This document shows positions 8,143 to 17,449 of a DNA stretch of 64,000 bases, in pieces. The translations under genes were made by a program, and so were the position numbers. Positions within the stretch are counted from its first letter, which is position 1; each line of letters begins with the position of its first letter. Location of the stretch: assembly GCF_030159955.1 (NCBI RefSeq), contig NZ_BSNK01000001.1, positions 496,001 to 560,000 of the forward strand, read 5' to 3'. The notes under the pieces were generated by a model that did not search any database, was not told the origin of the DNA, and worked only from the letters and a program-made list of their open reading frames with translations. Source of the stretch: Algimonas ampicilliniresistens (GTDB lineage: Bacteria > Pseudomonadota > Alphaproteobacteria > Caulobacterales > Maricaulaceae).

Positions 8143-8324
8143 GTCCATTGGCTGTCCGGTGGCACCGGATGGCCGACTGATCGGGTCAGTCCTGTCTATG
8201 CCCAAAGCAACGCCTTGGGCGGCTTGAGGGCGGCGCGTCATAAGACTGCGCCGCGCCGAAGGTCAAGCGAGTTATTGCGACGGCGCGAAGGGAAACTCAC
8301 CCTCACGCGCTGACCCGGTGTATC

Positions 8325-8828
8325 TTACGTGTCGAGTTCGATGTCGTCGTCGTCCTCATCATCGTCATCATCGTCGTCGCCTTCTCCGGGCGGAAGATCA
8401 TCTTCATCATCATCGTCAGCAACTAGGGCTGCGTCTTCATCTTCGTCATCTTCAAGATTACCGAAGTTCGGATTTTCTTCGTCGTCGCTATCGCTCACGC
8501 CGCCAATAACAGCCGCATCGTCACCATCGAGTTCGAGCTCTTTTGCTTCTTCCTCTTCTTCGTCGATATCTTCTTCATCGACTTCGGTGGCTTCTGTGTT
8601 CTCGTCTTCATCATCTTCGTCTTCCGGATCGGGTTTGGAAGACTTCAGCTGAGACGCGGGCGCGCTGCCCTGTTGATCCAGTTCGACCGGATCAAAGCTG
8701 TTCTGACACATCGGACAGACGGCTGGATTATTGTTGAGATCGTAGAACTTCGCTTCGCATTCGGGGCAAGCGCGTTTTGTGCCAAGTTTCTCGGCACGTT
8801 CTTCTTTTTTGGACTTGGCTGCGGCCAT
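8325..8828 (-). CDS. FYDLN-acid domain protein (TIGR02300 family)
   Basis: The 167-residue protein opens with a basic stretch, then a small zinc ribbon ([12 protein letters not shown] and [10 protein letters not shown], four cysteines). About 100 residues made almost only of Asp, Glu and short linkers follow. This is the FYDLN_acid family, common in Alphaproteobacteria and of unknown function. The GAT/GAA repeats of the tail produce long spurious Ser/Arg/His-rich frames on the opposite strand. It is divergent from aroA across a 156-bp gap that must contain both promoters. Confident in family, not in role. Confidence 0.92.
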   Translation of the reverse strand: MAAAKSKKEERAEKLGTKRACPECEAKFYDLNNNPAVCPMCQNSFDPVELDQQGSAPASQLKSSKPDPEDEDDEDENTEATEVDEEDIDEEEEEAKELELDGDDAAVIGGVSDSDDEENPNFGNLEDDEDEDAALVADDDDEDDLPPGEGDDDDDDDEDDDDIELDT

Positions 8829-8984
8829 GATCGGATTCGCCTCGGGCTTAGATGGACGGTTCCGCCCTTTGCTGACTTGCAGTTAGGACGGGTCGGGCCT
8901 ACGGCCCTGCTCCAGATGAATTGGCGGGTCTTTAGCGGTCCCGCGAACGCTGTCAACACGCACGACCGGGAACACACAGTGAGC

Positions 8985-10301
8985 ATGCCCCAAACTGACA
9001 AACATGACGCCAAAAGCTGCGCGAGTGGAGCCCTGAGCGGACACATAACTGCACCGGGCGATAAGTCGATCTCGCACCGGTCCATTATATTGGGCGCGAT
9101 GGCGTCTGGCCGCACCACGGTGACGGGTTTGCTCGAAGGCGATGATATTCTTGCCACAGCCGGTGCGATGCGCGCACTGGGCGCGACTGTGACCCGAACG
9201 GACGAGGGCGGTTGGACAATTGACGGCGTCGGCACCGCAGGCTTGCGATCGCCTGACAGTATAATCGATTGCGGCAATGCTGGAACCGGTGTGCGCCTTA
9301 TTATGGGGGCGGCCAGCGCCTATGGGTTGGAAGCGACCTTCACGGGGGATGATAGTCTGCGGTCCCGTCCGATGAACCGCGTGCTGGACCCATTGCGTCA
9401 AATGGGTGTGCAGGCCGAGGCGCAGGATGGCGGTCGGTTGCCCTGCACGATTCGCTCTACTGGTAAGCTGACAGCGATCGATTATGCGCCGCCCAAAGCT
9501 TCCGCTCAGGTCAAATCTTGCGTGATGTTGGCGGGTCTTGGCGCGAAGGGTCGCACCACAGTGCGTGAGCTTCACCCGACGCGGGACCACACAGAGACGA
9601 TGTTGCGCGCCTTTGGTGTCTTGGTTCATTGTGAGGGAACGGAGGTCTCTATTGACGGCCCTGCAACGCTGAGCGGCACCCATATTGATGTGCCGGGGGA
9701 TCCCAGCTCGGCGGCCTTCGCTATTGTTGCCGGTTTGATTGTGCCCGGATCCGATGTGGTTGTGGAAGGCGTGATGATGAATGCGCGCCGCACGGCGCTT
9801 TATGATGCGCTTCTGCAGATGGGCGCGGACATTACCTTTGAAGATGCGCGCGAAGTCGGTGGTGGCGAACGCGTTGCTAACATCCGGGCGCGCTACTCGC
9901 GTCTCACGGGGATTGTTGTTGATCCGGCGCGCGCCGCTGACATGATCGATGAATATCCGATTTTGGCCGTCGCCGCTGCTGTTGCAAAGGGCGACACAGT
10001 CATGAACGGTATCCATGAACTGCGGGTCAAAGAAAGCGACCGGATCGCGGCCACGGTGGCTTTACTGCGCGGCAATGGCGTTCAGGTCGAAGAACGTGAA
10101 GACGGTCTAACTGTGACAGGTGGCAGGGTCCCCGGCGGCGGGACGGTGCAAACGCATCACGATCACCGGATCGCGATGAGCGGACTGGTATTGGGTTTGG
10201 TTAGCGAACAGGGCGTTAGGGTTGACGATGCCAGCATGATTGCGACGAGCTATCCAGACTTTTTTGATCATATGCGAACGCTCGGCGCAGATATGGGTTG
10301 A
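8985..10301 (+). CDS. aroA: 3-phosphoshikimate 1-carboxyvinyltransferase (EPSP synthase, class II)
   Basis: The 438-residue enzyme joins shikimate-3-phosphate and phosphoenolpyruvate on the path to chorismate in the cytoplasm. Recognised from [10 protein letters not shown] near the N-terminus, [42 protein letters not shown] and HHDHRIAMS. The RDHTE and SAQVK boxes place it with class II enzymes such as CP4. The position that is Ala in the CP4 enzyme (NAATG) is Gly here (NAGTG), and the class II N-x-T-R motif reads NARR. ATG 8985 gives normal family length. An in-frame GTG 6 bp upstream is an alternative, and the longer upstream frame is not protein-like. Confidence 0.96.
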   Translation: MPQTDKHDAKSCASGALSGHITAPGDKSISHRSIILGAMASGRTTVTGLLEGDDILATAGAMRALGATVTRTDEGGWTIDGVGTAGLRSPDSIIDCGNAGTGVRLIMGAASAYGLEATFTGDDSLRSRPMNRVLDPLRQMGVQAEAQDGGRLPCTIRSTGKLTAIDYAPPKASAQVKSCVMLAGLGAKGRTTVRELHPTRDHTETMLRAFGVLVHCEGTEVSIDGPATLSGTHIDVPGDPSSAAFAIVAGLIVPGSDVVVEGVMMNARRTALYDALLQMGADITFEDAREVGGGERVANIRARYSRLTGIVVDPARAADMIDEYPILAVAAAVAKGDTVMNGIHELRVKESDRIAATVALLRGNGVQVEEREDGLTVTGGRVPGGGTVQTHHDHRIAMSGLVLGLVSEQGVRVDDASMIATSYPDFFDHMRTLGADMG

Positions 10302-10445
10302 CGGTGTGCAGCGCTGCAAAACGCAACATCTTGCCTTTCAGAGCCCGTTTGAGGCGGCCTCAAGCCATTGAGTTTATGACGAGCGCGGCCTAAACGGCCC
10401 GCCGCAACCTCATTTCGCCCAGCCCTTTCCTTTCGGAGACCCGAC

Positions 10446-11828
10446 ATGGCCGACATTTACGACGTAATCATTATTGGCGGTGGGCCAGGTGGCTATAATT
10501 GCGCCATTCGCTGTGGCCAGCTGGGTCTGAAAGTCGCGTGTATTGAGACGCGCAAGACGCTCGGCGGAACCTGCCTCAATGTGGGTTGTATCCCGTCTAA
10601 GGCATTGCTGCACGCGACAGAGCTCTATGAGACGGCCGGTAAAGATTTCGCCGCCATGGGTATGAGCGCCAAAGTCAGCGCTGACGTTCCGAAAATGATC
10701 GAAGCTAAAGACAAAGTCGTAACAGGTCTGACGGCTGGCATCGAATATTTGTTCAAGAAGAACAAAGTCGATCATATTCGCGGCTTCGGCAAAATTGTTG
10801 GCAAAGGTAAGGTCGACGTCGACGGTAAGACTTACGACACCAAAAACATCGTCATCGCGACTGGGTCCGAAGTGGCATCGCTACCCTTCATCAAAATTGA
10901 TGAGAAGAAGGTCGTCTCTTCGACAGGCGCACTGGAGCTGCAAAGTGTTCCCAAATCAATGATCGTCATCGGTGGCGGCGTGATTGGGTTAGAATTAGGT
11001 TCGGTCTGGCGTCGTCTCGGCGCAGAGGTGACTGTGATCGAATATCTCCCGCAAATCCTGCCTGGTATGGACGAAGAAATCCGTAAAACCTCGGCCCGAA
11101 TTTTCAAAAAACAGGGCATGAAGTTCGAACTGGGCCGCAAAGTTACGGCTGTCGACGGCAAGGGCAAGACGGTTAAAATTGAGTCTGAAGCGGCTGCGGG
11201 CGGCAAAGAGAAGTCTTTCGAAGCCGACGTCGTCCTTGTGGCGATTGGCCGAAAGCCCTTCACAGATAACCTCGGCCTGGACACCGTTAGTATCAAGACG
11301 ACGGATCGCGGGTTTATTCCGACGGATCATTGGAAAGCAGCGGAGGGTATCTATGCTGTTGGTGATGTGATCGAGGGGCCGATGCTGGCCCATTTGGCCG
11401 AAGAAGAGGGCGTCGCGGTCGCAGAAACGATTGCCGGACAATCTGGTCATGTGAATTACAACGCTATTCCCGGGGTGGTCTATACTTTCCCAGAGATCGC
11501 AACCGTCGGTAAAACGGAAGAAGAGCTGAAAGAGGCCGGCGTGCCGTATAAAGTCGGCAAGTTTCCGCTGACAGCGAATAGCCGCGCGCGCTGTAATCAT
11601 GAAACGGATGGTCTGGCTAAGATATTGGCGCATGCCGAAACGGACGAAATCCTTGGCGGTCACATTATTGCGCCGGGCGCTGGCGATATGATCCACGAGA
11701 TTTGTCTCGGCCTAGAATTTAAAGCGTCATCCGAAGATATTGCCCGCACATGTCACGCCCACCCAACCTTATCCGAAGCCGTCCGTCAGGCGGCGATGGA
11801 TGTCGAAGGCTGGGCAATGCAGATGTGA
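10446..11828 (+). CDS. lpd: Dihydrolipoyl dehydrogenase (E3)
   Basis: The 460-residue FAD flavoenzyme reoxidises dihydrolipoamide on 2-oxoacid dehydrogenase E2 subunits with NAD+. It shows the FAD-binding [15 protein letters not shown], the redox disulphide [15 protein letters not shown], the NAD-binding [12 protein letters not shown] and the C-terminal active-site HAHPTLSEA with His-Glu. Length and start (ATG 10446) are normal for the family. It stands alone here, 42 kb from sucAB (54990-59602), which it presumably serves; the usual alphaproteobacterial layout has lpd close to sucB. An SDR gene follows on the same strand after 86 bp. Confidence 0.97.
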   Translation: MADIYDVIIIGGGPGGYNCAIRCGQLGLKVACIETRKTLGGTCLNVGCIPSKALLHATELYETAGKDFAAMGMSAKVSADVPKMIEAKDKVVTGLTAGIEYLFKKNKVDHIRGFGKIVGKGKVDVDGKTYDTKNIVIATGSEVASLPFIKIDEKKVVSSTGALELQSVPKSMIVIGGGVIGLELGSVWRRLGAEVTVIEYLPQILPGMDEEIRKTSARIFKKQGMKFELGRKVTAVDGKGKTVKIESEAAAGGKEKSFEADVVLVAIGRKPFTDNLGLDTVSIKTTDRGFIPTDHWKAAEGIYAVGDVIEGPMLAHLAEEEGVAVAETIAGQSGHVNYNAIPGVVYTFPEIATVGKTEEELKEAGVPYKVGKFPLTANSRARCNHETDGLAKILAHAETDEILGGHIIAPGAGDMIHEICLGLEFKASSEDIARTCHAHPTLSEAVRQAAMDVEGWAMQM

Positions 11829-11914
11829 TTTTCGCGAAACACAGTTTCTTGAAAATCATGGAGCCAATCGGCCGACAGGCCGACTGTCATTAATCTCATA
11901 AATTTGGAATCATC

Positions 11915-12721
11915 ATGTCAGACAGAGTCATCATTGTTACTGGGGCCGCCAAGGGTATCGGCTTAGCCTGCGCTCAACGCCTCGTGCAGGACGGCCACCG
12001 CGTCGTGCTCACGGATATGGATACCGATGCGGGCTTTCGTGCTGCGAAGGATCTGGCGTCGGATAATGATCGGGCCGTTTTCATCGAATCGGATGTGTCA
12101 GACCCGCTCAAGGTTCATAATCTAATTGCCGAAACGCTCTCATCCTTCGGCCGTATTGATGGTCTTGTGAACAATGCCGGTATCGCCATCAAGGGCGGGT
12201 CGCTCGATATGTCGATTGAAGATTTCGACCGTAATATCGCCGTCAATTTGCGCGGTCCGTTCCTCGTCAGTCGCGCCGTCGCGCAGCATATGGTCAAGGA
12301 AATCGAGGACCGGGACGACCGCTCGCGTCTTAACGAGCGTCCCTACGCCATCGTCAATATGTCGAGCATCAATGATACGGTCGCGATTCCGGATTATCTC
12401 GCTTACACCGTGTCTAAGGGCGGTTTGCGCCAGATGACTCGTGGGATGGCGATTGAACTGGCGCCCTATGGCATTCGCGTCAATGCGGTGGGACCAGGTT
12501 CGATCAAGACAGAAATGTTGGCTAAGGTGAATGCCGATCCAGCAGCGATGAATAAAATCTTGTCGCGTACGCCGCTCGGGCGTCCGGGCCTGCCGGACGA
12601 AATCGCATCCGTTACGGCTTGGTTATTGTCGGATGAAAGCAGCTACATTACGGGGCAATGCATCTATGCCGATGGGGGCCGATTGGCGCTTAACTACACC
12701 ATGCCAGTTGCAGACGCGTAG
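11915..12721 (+). CDS. Short-chain dehydrogenase/reductase (3-ketoacyl reductase-like)
   Basis: The 268-residue classical SDR has the cofactor loop TGAAKGIGLA (9-18), NNAG, the catalytic Ser in NMSSIND, the YTVSKGG (YxxxK) active site, and GPGSIKTEM. The acidic residue after beta-2 (LTDMD) suggests NAD preference. The C-terminal DESSYITGQCIYADGG is typical of FabG-like family members. The substrate cannot be read from sequence. It follows lpd by 86 bp and may be co-transcribed. A strong terminator lies 25 bp after the stop. Confidence 0.9.
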   Translation: MSDRVIIVTGAAKGIGLACAQRLVQDGHRVVLTDMDTDAGFRAAKDLASDNDRAVFIESDVSDPLKVHNLIAETLSSFGRIDGLVNNAGIAIKGGSLDMSIEDFDRNIAVNLRGPFLVSRAVAQHMVKEIEDRDDRSRLNERPYAIVNMSSINDTVAIPDYLAYTVSKGGLRQMTRGMAIELAPYGIRVNAVGPGSIKTEMLAKVNADPAAMNKILSRTPLGRPGLPDEIASVTAWLLSDESSYITGQCIYADGGRLALNYTMPVADA

Positions 12722-12745
12722 GCGAGGCCGCTGACCATCAAGTTT

Positions 12746-12771
12746 AAAAGGGGCCCGTGAGGCCCCTTTTT
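12746..12771. terminator. Bidirectional intrinsic terminator between SDR and trcR
   Basis: A perfect hairpin, AAAAGGGGCC / GGCCCCTTTT with a five-base loop, flanked by A and T runs. It can end the plus-strand lpd/SDR transcript and the convergent minus-strand trcR transcript. Confidence 0.9.
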
Positions 12772-12812
12772 ATATGCAATCATGTCTCGGTGCTGATGCT
12801 CCGATCGAAGCG

Positions 12813-13469
12813 TTACGTGTCTTGTGGTTTGAACAGGTTTGCCAGCGTTAGGTCGGCTTTGGATGTTTCCTCGATCGGCTCTGGCTCTGGTGCAGGTTTT
12901 AGCGTTTCTCCGCCTTCAACTTGGTTCTTCGCATCTTCCTTGGCTTTCTTCTCAGCCGCGACCTTCACGATGGCGTCGAGATCGACTTGGCTGCAAAGAC
13001 CCAAGCTGACCGGGTCTTGCGGCTGGATCGTGTTGATTTTCCAGTGTGTGCGCTCGCGGATCGACTTGATCGTCGGTTTTGTTGTGCCGATCAGCTTGCT
13101 GATCTGCGGGTCGGAGATTTCAGGGTGATTCCGTACGAGCCACGCAATAGCGTCCGGACGGTCCTGACGGCGCGATAGCGGCGTGTAGCGCGGTCCGCGT
13201 TTTTTCGGTTGGGGAAGCTCATCCGCATCGAATGTGTTAGGCTTCATCGCGTAATTTGGATCTTTTTCGGCTTTCTCGATCTCTTCACGTGAGACTTGGC
13301 CGTTGGCGATAGGGTCTGCGCCGCGAATGCCCTGACCGACATCGCCATCCGCAATGCCTTCGACTTCTAGAATGTGCAGGCCGCAAAACTCGCTGATCTG
13401 TTTGAAGCTCATCGCTGAATTATCGATCAGCCAGACGGCGGTCGCTTTCGGCATCAAAATTTGTGTCAT
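12813..13469 (-). CDS. trcR: DUF1013 protein, cell-cycle transcriptional regulator TrcR type
   Basis: This 218-residue DUF1013 protein is named TrcR in current annotation of Caulobacter relatives. Visible: PKATAVWLIDNSAMSFKQIS near the start, an FCGLHILEVEGIADG segment, then a helix-turn-helix-like HPEISDPQISKLIGTTKPTI (about 130) and a charged C-terminal tail. It is probably a DNA- or RNA polymerase-associated regulator. ATG 13469 was chosen because GGAGAG precedes it on the minus strand; an 11-codon extension upstream lacks support. An intrinsic-terminator-like hairpin lies about 45 bp upstream of the start (13515-13537). Confidence 0.88.
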   Translation of the reverse strand: MTQILMPKATAVWLIDNSAMSFKQISEFCGLHILEVEGIADGDVGQGIRGADPIANGQVSREEIEKAEKDPNYAMKPNTFDADELPQPKKRGPRYTPLSRRQDRPDAIAWLVRNHPEISDPQISKLIGTTKPTIKSIRERTHWKINTIQPQDPVSLGLCSQVDLDAIVKVAAEKKAKEDAKNQVEGGETLKPAPEPEPIEETSKADLTLANLFKPQDT

Positions 13470-13514
13470 ACTACTCTCTCCTTCGATATGGCGCGCCATT
13501 GTGTTTCGCCCAAA

Positions 13515-13537
13515 GAAAAACCCCGCTCACTGCGGGG
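13515..13537 (-). terminator. Terminator-like hairpin in the leader region of trcR
   Basis: On the minus strand ACCCCGC - loop AGTGA - GCGGGGT is followed by TTTTT, the form of an intrinsic terminator. No minus-strand gene precedes it for more than 1 kb; the nearest genes upstream, DUF1192 and rcdA, run the other way. It may end a short RNA or act as an attenuator before trcR. Confidence 0.6.
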
Positions 13538-13637
13538 TCGGGGCGTCGATTTCGGCGCGCTCACCTTATCGACAAATTGATAGTTAAGCGGTTAGAGCGG
13601 AATTGGCAAGGGATTGGGGCACGAGAGGGTCGAGAGT

Positions 13638-13835
13638 ATGGATGAATTAGCGCCAAAACTGGACGATGCGGCTACGTACAGGATCGGAGACGACCTCTAC
13701 GGCCTGTCTGTGCATGAGCTGGACGCGCGCATTCTTGCCTACGAAGACGAAATCGAGCGCTTGAAAAGCGAACTCGATAAGAAAAACCGTGAGAAACATG
13801 CGGCAGACGCCCTGTTTTCCAAGAAGCCAACATAA
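13638..13835 (+). CDS. DUF1192 family small protein
   Basis: The 65-residue protein matches DUF1192: an acidic N-terminus, YGLSVHELDARILAYEDEIE, then a coiled-coil helix (RLKSELDKKNREKHAADALF). The family is short, alphaproteobacterial and of unknown function. ATG 13638 follows GAGAGGGTCGAGAG; an upstream in-frame ATG at 13614 lacks a better site and is outside family length. It lies between trcR (divergent) and rcdA (same strand, 91 bp on). Confidence 0.85.
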   Translation: MDELAPKLDDAATYRIGDDLYGLSVHELDARILAYEDEIERLKSELDKKNREKHAADALFSKKPT

Positions 13836-13926
13836 GCACATGATTCGTTTTGGGTTTTGCGAAGAAATGGCGCGCCACTTGCAAACCTCTCTATTCGCGA
13901 TACACCTGATGCCTCCGGAATGATTC

Positions 13927-14487
13927 ATGACACCTGAACGAAAGCCTGCCGTGCCTGCTTTGCGCGATCCGATGACTAGCCAGGGGGAAGACCGTTTGTT
14001 GCAGTTCACACGGTCTGAACTGTTTGCGCGGACCTTCCGTGAAGGCATGGATATGGTTGAGGAGACAGCGGCCTATCTGGATGGCCCTGGTCGTGAAGAT
14101 TCTAAACGTTTACAGCGCGACGATGCGCTCACCTATGCCTCGCAATCCATGCGCCTGACGACGCGCCTGATGCAGGTGGCCAGTTGGCTCCTCGTTCAAC
14201 GCGCACTCAAAGAAGGCGATATGGGCCTGACCGAAGCCCGCGCCGAAAAATATCGTCTTGTGCCTGAAATTCAGTCTGAGGGCGATTTGTCCTTTTCCGA
14301 CATTGCTGATCAAGCTTACGGCTTGCCATCTCGCCTGCTCGATTTGAGCGCGAGGTCGAAATCAATCTATGAGCGAATCATGCGTTTGGACCGATCGCTT
14401 TACGGCACCATCGCCGCGCAAACTGGCAATACCGTCGCCGACCAAATCCAACGTCTGGAAATCGCCTTCGGTCGCGCTCAGCGCTAA
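13927..14487 (+). CDS. rcdA: DUF1465 protein, RcdA-like adaptor for CtrA degradation
   Basis: The 186-residue protein carries the hallmark of Caulobacter RcdA: FREGMDMVEETAAYLDGPGR (positions about 37-56), then SMRLTTRLMQVASWLLVQRA. RcdA is an all-helical adaptor that works with ClpXP, CpdR and PopA to degrade the cell-cycle regulator CtrA (established for Caulobacter). The C-terminal half (about 110-186) is helical with LPSRLLDLSARSKSIYERI. ATG 13927 gives family length plus about 20 variable N-terminal residues. Its neighbourhood with trcR suggests a small cell-cycle cluster. Confidence 0.9.
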   Translation: MTPERKPAVPALRDPMTSQGEDRLLQFTRSELFARTFREGMDMVEETAAYLDGPGREDSKRLQRDDALTYASQSMRLTTRLMQVASWLLVQRALKEGDMGLTEARAEKYRLVPEIQSEGDLSFSDIADQAYGLPSRLLDLSARSKSIYERIMRLDRSLYGTIAAQTGNTVADQIQRLEIAFGRAQR

Positions 14488-14540
14488 CGCTTTGCTGACG
14501 GCCTGACGGTCCAGCCGGACTGACGGGCTTAACTTTCCGA

Positions 14541-15983
14541 CTACTGAAATTCGTGCGTGTCGAGTTTTTCGATACTACACCCATTTTGCGCCGCCGAATC
14601 TGGGGTGCAAACATCAACCGCGTCTTTCGCCGCTCGCATTCGGATCGACTCATAGTCCCCCCAAAAGCAATTAGGGCAGGCTCGGTCGTTGAGGCTTGAT
14701 TGGGGTAGGGGGTTACGCCCATCATTCATCTGGTAAACCCTAGCGGGCAATAGATCGTGCCATGTCAGATCGCTTGTATCGGGTATGGATGACGGTCGCT
14801 CATGTCCCCAATCGTGATTAAGGATTTCCTCCCAGCCGACATGCAGTTTTGCCGCCAGAACGACGCCGTTCATGAGGACGCTGTTTTCATCCGCATACAT
14901 CGCCCCGCCGTCAGGGGCGGGGCCGAGATGTCCGGCTTTGTCAACAGAGTTTCTGAGTTTCCCAAACAAGGTCGGGTCATCGAATTCCTTGGCCGCCCAA
15001 AGTCCGAATAAGTGCGCAACTTGATTGCGGGACGGATTGCTGCGCAGGTCGCCTTTGATAGAGGCGTAGGTTGGGCCGTAACCCAGCACCAGATTATCCG
15101 TGAAGCTTTGATATGATAGCTGCATGTCCTCTGGCAGGAACGGGCGCAGAAATGTTAGCGTCCAAGCGTTAGCGTAGCCTGAGATGTCTTTCACCACCAC
15201 GTCCTGTTGCGGGTGATAGGACCGATAAAATAGCCCCGTATCGTCGTCCCGCATCCGGTCCATCATGAAGTCCAACGTCCATTGGACTTCGGTTTCCGTA
15301 TAATCCGTGCCGTAGAGCCGATCATAAATGTTCAGGCTCATTATGCCGATGGCATTGCATTCGACATACCAGGCATTGGGCTCGCAGGTGACGCCTTCAT
15401 ACTCGCCTTGATGGTGCAGGCGCAGTTCTTCGGCTAATCTCTCGGTCAGCCACGTATATTCACGTGCATAACGATCATCCCCTGTGGTCAGTTGGTAGAG
15501 CCCGTACATGAGGTTTAGGTGGCCCTTATACATGATGTTCTGCGCGGAAATCGGATCACTGCCAAAGCCCCGGTCCGTGAAATCTCCCCAGACGCGTCTG
15601 GACTTCATTTTCCAAATCATTGTGTCGAATAGCAGGCGGTACTCATCCTGACTGTCAGGATCGATCATCATCGCCGATGGAATACCGTAAGCGGAAAAGG
15701 CAATGGTATATTTCCAGAAATCTTGCATCTCTGGATTCCAACCCGTGAAGTCATCGCCCGTATTTGCCATCCGGTCATACATTTTCCGGACTCGGATCAT
15801 TTGGCCGACTTCGTCAGCCTGAAGAACCCGGCTCGATACTGGCTCGAAATAGTGATCAGGGTTCGGCATTCCGATCGGTAAAATGAGGCGGGCACTCAAG
15901 CCGATCAACACACAGATGATCGCCAAGCCCGCCACCTTAATAGCGAATAGTCCGCGTCTGGATTGGCGTGACCGTTCCCGCAT
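14541..15983 (-). CDS. Linalool dehydratase-isomerase (LinD)-like membrane-anchored protein
   Basis: The 480-residue protein has a basic N-terminus, one transmembrane helix (FAIKVAGLAIICVLIGLSA) and a large exported all-helical domain. It matches the linalool dehydratase-isomerase of Castellaniella: RVWGDFTDRGFGSDPI, NIMYKGHLNLMYGLYQLTTG and CEPNAWYVECNAIG. The second box includes the active-site His, and the last holds two cysteines at the spacing of the LinD catalytic pair. LinD hydrates myrcene and isomerises linalool/geraniol in the periplasm; the substrate here is unknown. Compared with LinD it has a C-terminal extension of about 90 residues, including CPNC. ATG 15983 has GGGGAG upstream; an in-frame GTG at 16055 would add 24 residues. 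No terpene-pathway neighbours are visible. Confidence 0.8.
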   Translation of the reverse strand: MRERSRQSRRGLFAIKVAGLAIICVLIGLSARLILPIGMPNPDHYFEPVSSRVLQADEVGQMIRVRKMYDRMANTGDDFTGWNPEMQDFWKYTIAFSAYGIPSAMMIDPDSQDEYRLLFDTMIWKMKSRRVWGDFTDRGFGSDPISAQNIMYKGHLNLMYGLYQLTTGDDRYAREYTWLTERLAEELRLHHQGEYEGVTCEPNAWYVECNAIGIMSLNIYDRLYGTDYTETEVQWTLDFMMDRMRDDDTGLFYRSYHPQQDVVVKDISGYANAWTLTFLRPFLPEDMQLSYQSFTDNLVLGYGPTYASIKGDLRSNPSRNQVAHLFGLWAAKEFDDPTLFGKLRNSVDKAGHLGPAPDGGAMYADENSVLMNGVVLAAKLHVGWEEILNHDWGHERPSSIPDTSDLTWHDLLPARVYQMNDGRNPLPQSSLNDRACPNCFWGDYESIRMRAAKDAVDVCTPDSAAQNGCSIEKLDTHEFQ

Positions 15984-16202
15984 GTCCCTGATACTCCCCT
16001 TGAGACGCTGTACTAGCGACCTCCGAACTCCGTATTCTTTCTGAGTCCAGCCCACATTCGAAGGTGGCTTGATGTCGGTTCATCGATGAACAGTCTAAAC
16101 ATGTCGATGCCCCTCATGGTAAACATTGGCTGAACGGATCGCTAACGTGATTTTCACGGTGAGTGGGTAAGACCTGTCTTTCAACGGGAAGGGCGGAAAA
16201 TC

Positions 16203-17102
16203 GTGAACGCACTCAACACACCCATCGTCGGGCCGGATACTGTCACTCCAATGGTCCCTCCAGCGCAATTGCGTGGACGGTATGACCGACAATATATGGA
16301 ACAACTGAGCCGCGGTGAAGTCATTGATTGGCGTGTCAATCCGCGGTCTTATGAATTCATTGGCACGGTGTTTGATCCGCTGACGCCGATACAAACATTG
16401 CAACGCGCAAAATGGATGACGACCGGGCATAGTTTCCGATATATTGTCACGCCCAATGTCGACCATTTGGTGCGGTTGGCAAGCGACCCTGAATTTTACC
16501 GCCCACTCTATGAGGCTTCTTGGCTGTCCGTCTGCGACTCGCGGATTCTGGAAGGTCTGGCTCAACTATCTGGTCTGCCGCTTTACGCAGTTCCGGGGTC
16601 GGATCTGTCACAGCAACTTTTCGATAACGTGATCACGGCACAAGATGAGATCACTGTAATCGGGGCAGATCGTGAGATCGTGAATCGCGTCAAAGCCCGT
16701 TACGGTCTGACCAAGGTCAGTCATCATATTCCGCCGATGGGCTTGCGCAATAAGCCCGAGGCAATTGCCGAGTGCGCCCGCTTTGTCGCTGAAAACCCAG
16801 CACGCTATGTGTTTATTTGCGTGGGTAGTCCACAACAGGAATTGGTCGCCAAGGCATGCCTTGATCGGGGCGATTGCGTCGGGTTGGGCTTGTGCGTTGG
16901 GGCTTCGCTCGACTTTATCGGTGGACGCGTCTCTCGGGCGCCCAAATGGATGCAGGAATCCCGACTGGAATGGCTGTATCGCCTCGGCGCGGAGCCAAGA
17001 CGCCTATGGAAACGCTATCTGGTCGTGGGTCCAAAGATATTCTGGCTATGGCTGAAGTGGAGCCTGACGTCACGCAAGGCGATGAAGCAGAGCCTAGGCT
17101 AA
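16203..17102 (+). CDS. WecG/TagA/CpsF family glycosyltransferase
   Basis: The 299-residue enzyme belongs to the GT26 WecG/TagA family, which transfers N-acetylmannosamine-type sugars to lipid-linked carriers during surface polysaccharide synthesis. Family marks: RYIVTPNVDHLVRLASDPEF, WLSVCDSRILEGLA, VFICVGSPQQELVA, CVGASLDFIGGRVSRAPKWM, and the C-terminal amphipathic LEWLYRLGAEPRRLWKRYL that binds membranes. It starts at GTG 16203 after GGGAAGGGCGG. It is divergent from the LinD-like gene, and its end overlaps the convergent cupin gene by 4 bp. No other polysaccharide gene is nearby. Confidence 0.93.
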   Translation: MNALNTPIVGPDTVTPMVPPAQLRGRYDRQYMEQLSRGEVIDWRVNPRSYEFIGTVFDPLTPIQTLQRAKWMTTGHSFRYIVTPNVDHLVRLASDPEFYRPLYEASWLSVCDSRILEGLAQLSGLPLYAVPGSDLSQQLFDNVITAQDEITVIGADREIVNRVKARYGLTKVSHHIPPMGLRNKPEAIAECARFVAENPARYVFICVGSPQQELVAKACLDRGDCVGLGLCVGASLDFIGGRVSRAPKWMQESRLEWLYRLGAEPRRLWKRYLVVGPKIFWLWLKWSLTSRKAMKQSLG

Positions 17103-17449
17103 ACAACATCGTGATCCGTACGATCACCGTGACTGGGCGGGGTCGAAATCACGATGAAATGTAGGTCTGTTGCACCAGTATTGCGGAGCTGATGGCACTG
17201 TCCGGCAGGCACATGCAGGCCGTGTTGCGATCTAATAAAATAGGTCACGCCCTCAAGCATAATCGTCGCTTCGCCAGACAGAACGAAGAAAAATTGTTCA
17301 GCCCGTGCATGGGTATGTGGCGTTTCGTTCGCTCCAGGAGGAACGCGTTCTTGTATGACGCTCAGCGCTTCTGACTTTGCTAGATGCCATCCATCACAGC
17401 CGTGACCCCAAACATAATGTTGAGCATTGTCGCGCGATACGACACTCAT
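17099..17449 (-). CDS. Small cupin-domain protein
   Basis: The 116-residue single-domain cupin shows both metal-binding boxes: PHTHARAEQFFFVLSGEATI (motif 1 with HxH and Glu) and GLHVPAGQCHQLRN (motif 2 with His). Such proteins bind a divalent metal and act as isomerases, dioxygenases or sugar-binding units; the substrate is not readable. The start overlaps the mrp stop (ATGA), so it is the third gene of an 18480-20039 protein - mrp - cupin operon. Its end overlaps the convergent WecG gene by 4 bp. Confidence 0.9.
   Translation of the reverse strand: MSVVSRDNAQHYVWGHGCDGWHLAKSEALSVIQERVPPGANETPHTHARAEQFFFVLSGEATIMLEGVTYFIRSQHGLHVPAGQCHQLRNTGATDLHFIVISTPPSHGDRTDHDVV

Noticed and set aside
8318-8737. 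Ser-, Arg- and His-rich frames on the plus strand
   Set aside because: They are the antisense of the Asp/Glu repeat tail of the FYDLN-acid gene; repetitive GAT/GAA codons keep all frames open.
8883-10016. 377-codon frame antisense to aroA
   Set aside because: aroA on the other strand is complete and conserved; the antisense product has an implausible His/Arg/Cys-rich composition.
16095-16565. 156-codon minus-strand frame
   Set aside because: Antisense to the conserved WecG/TagA gene.
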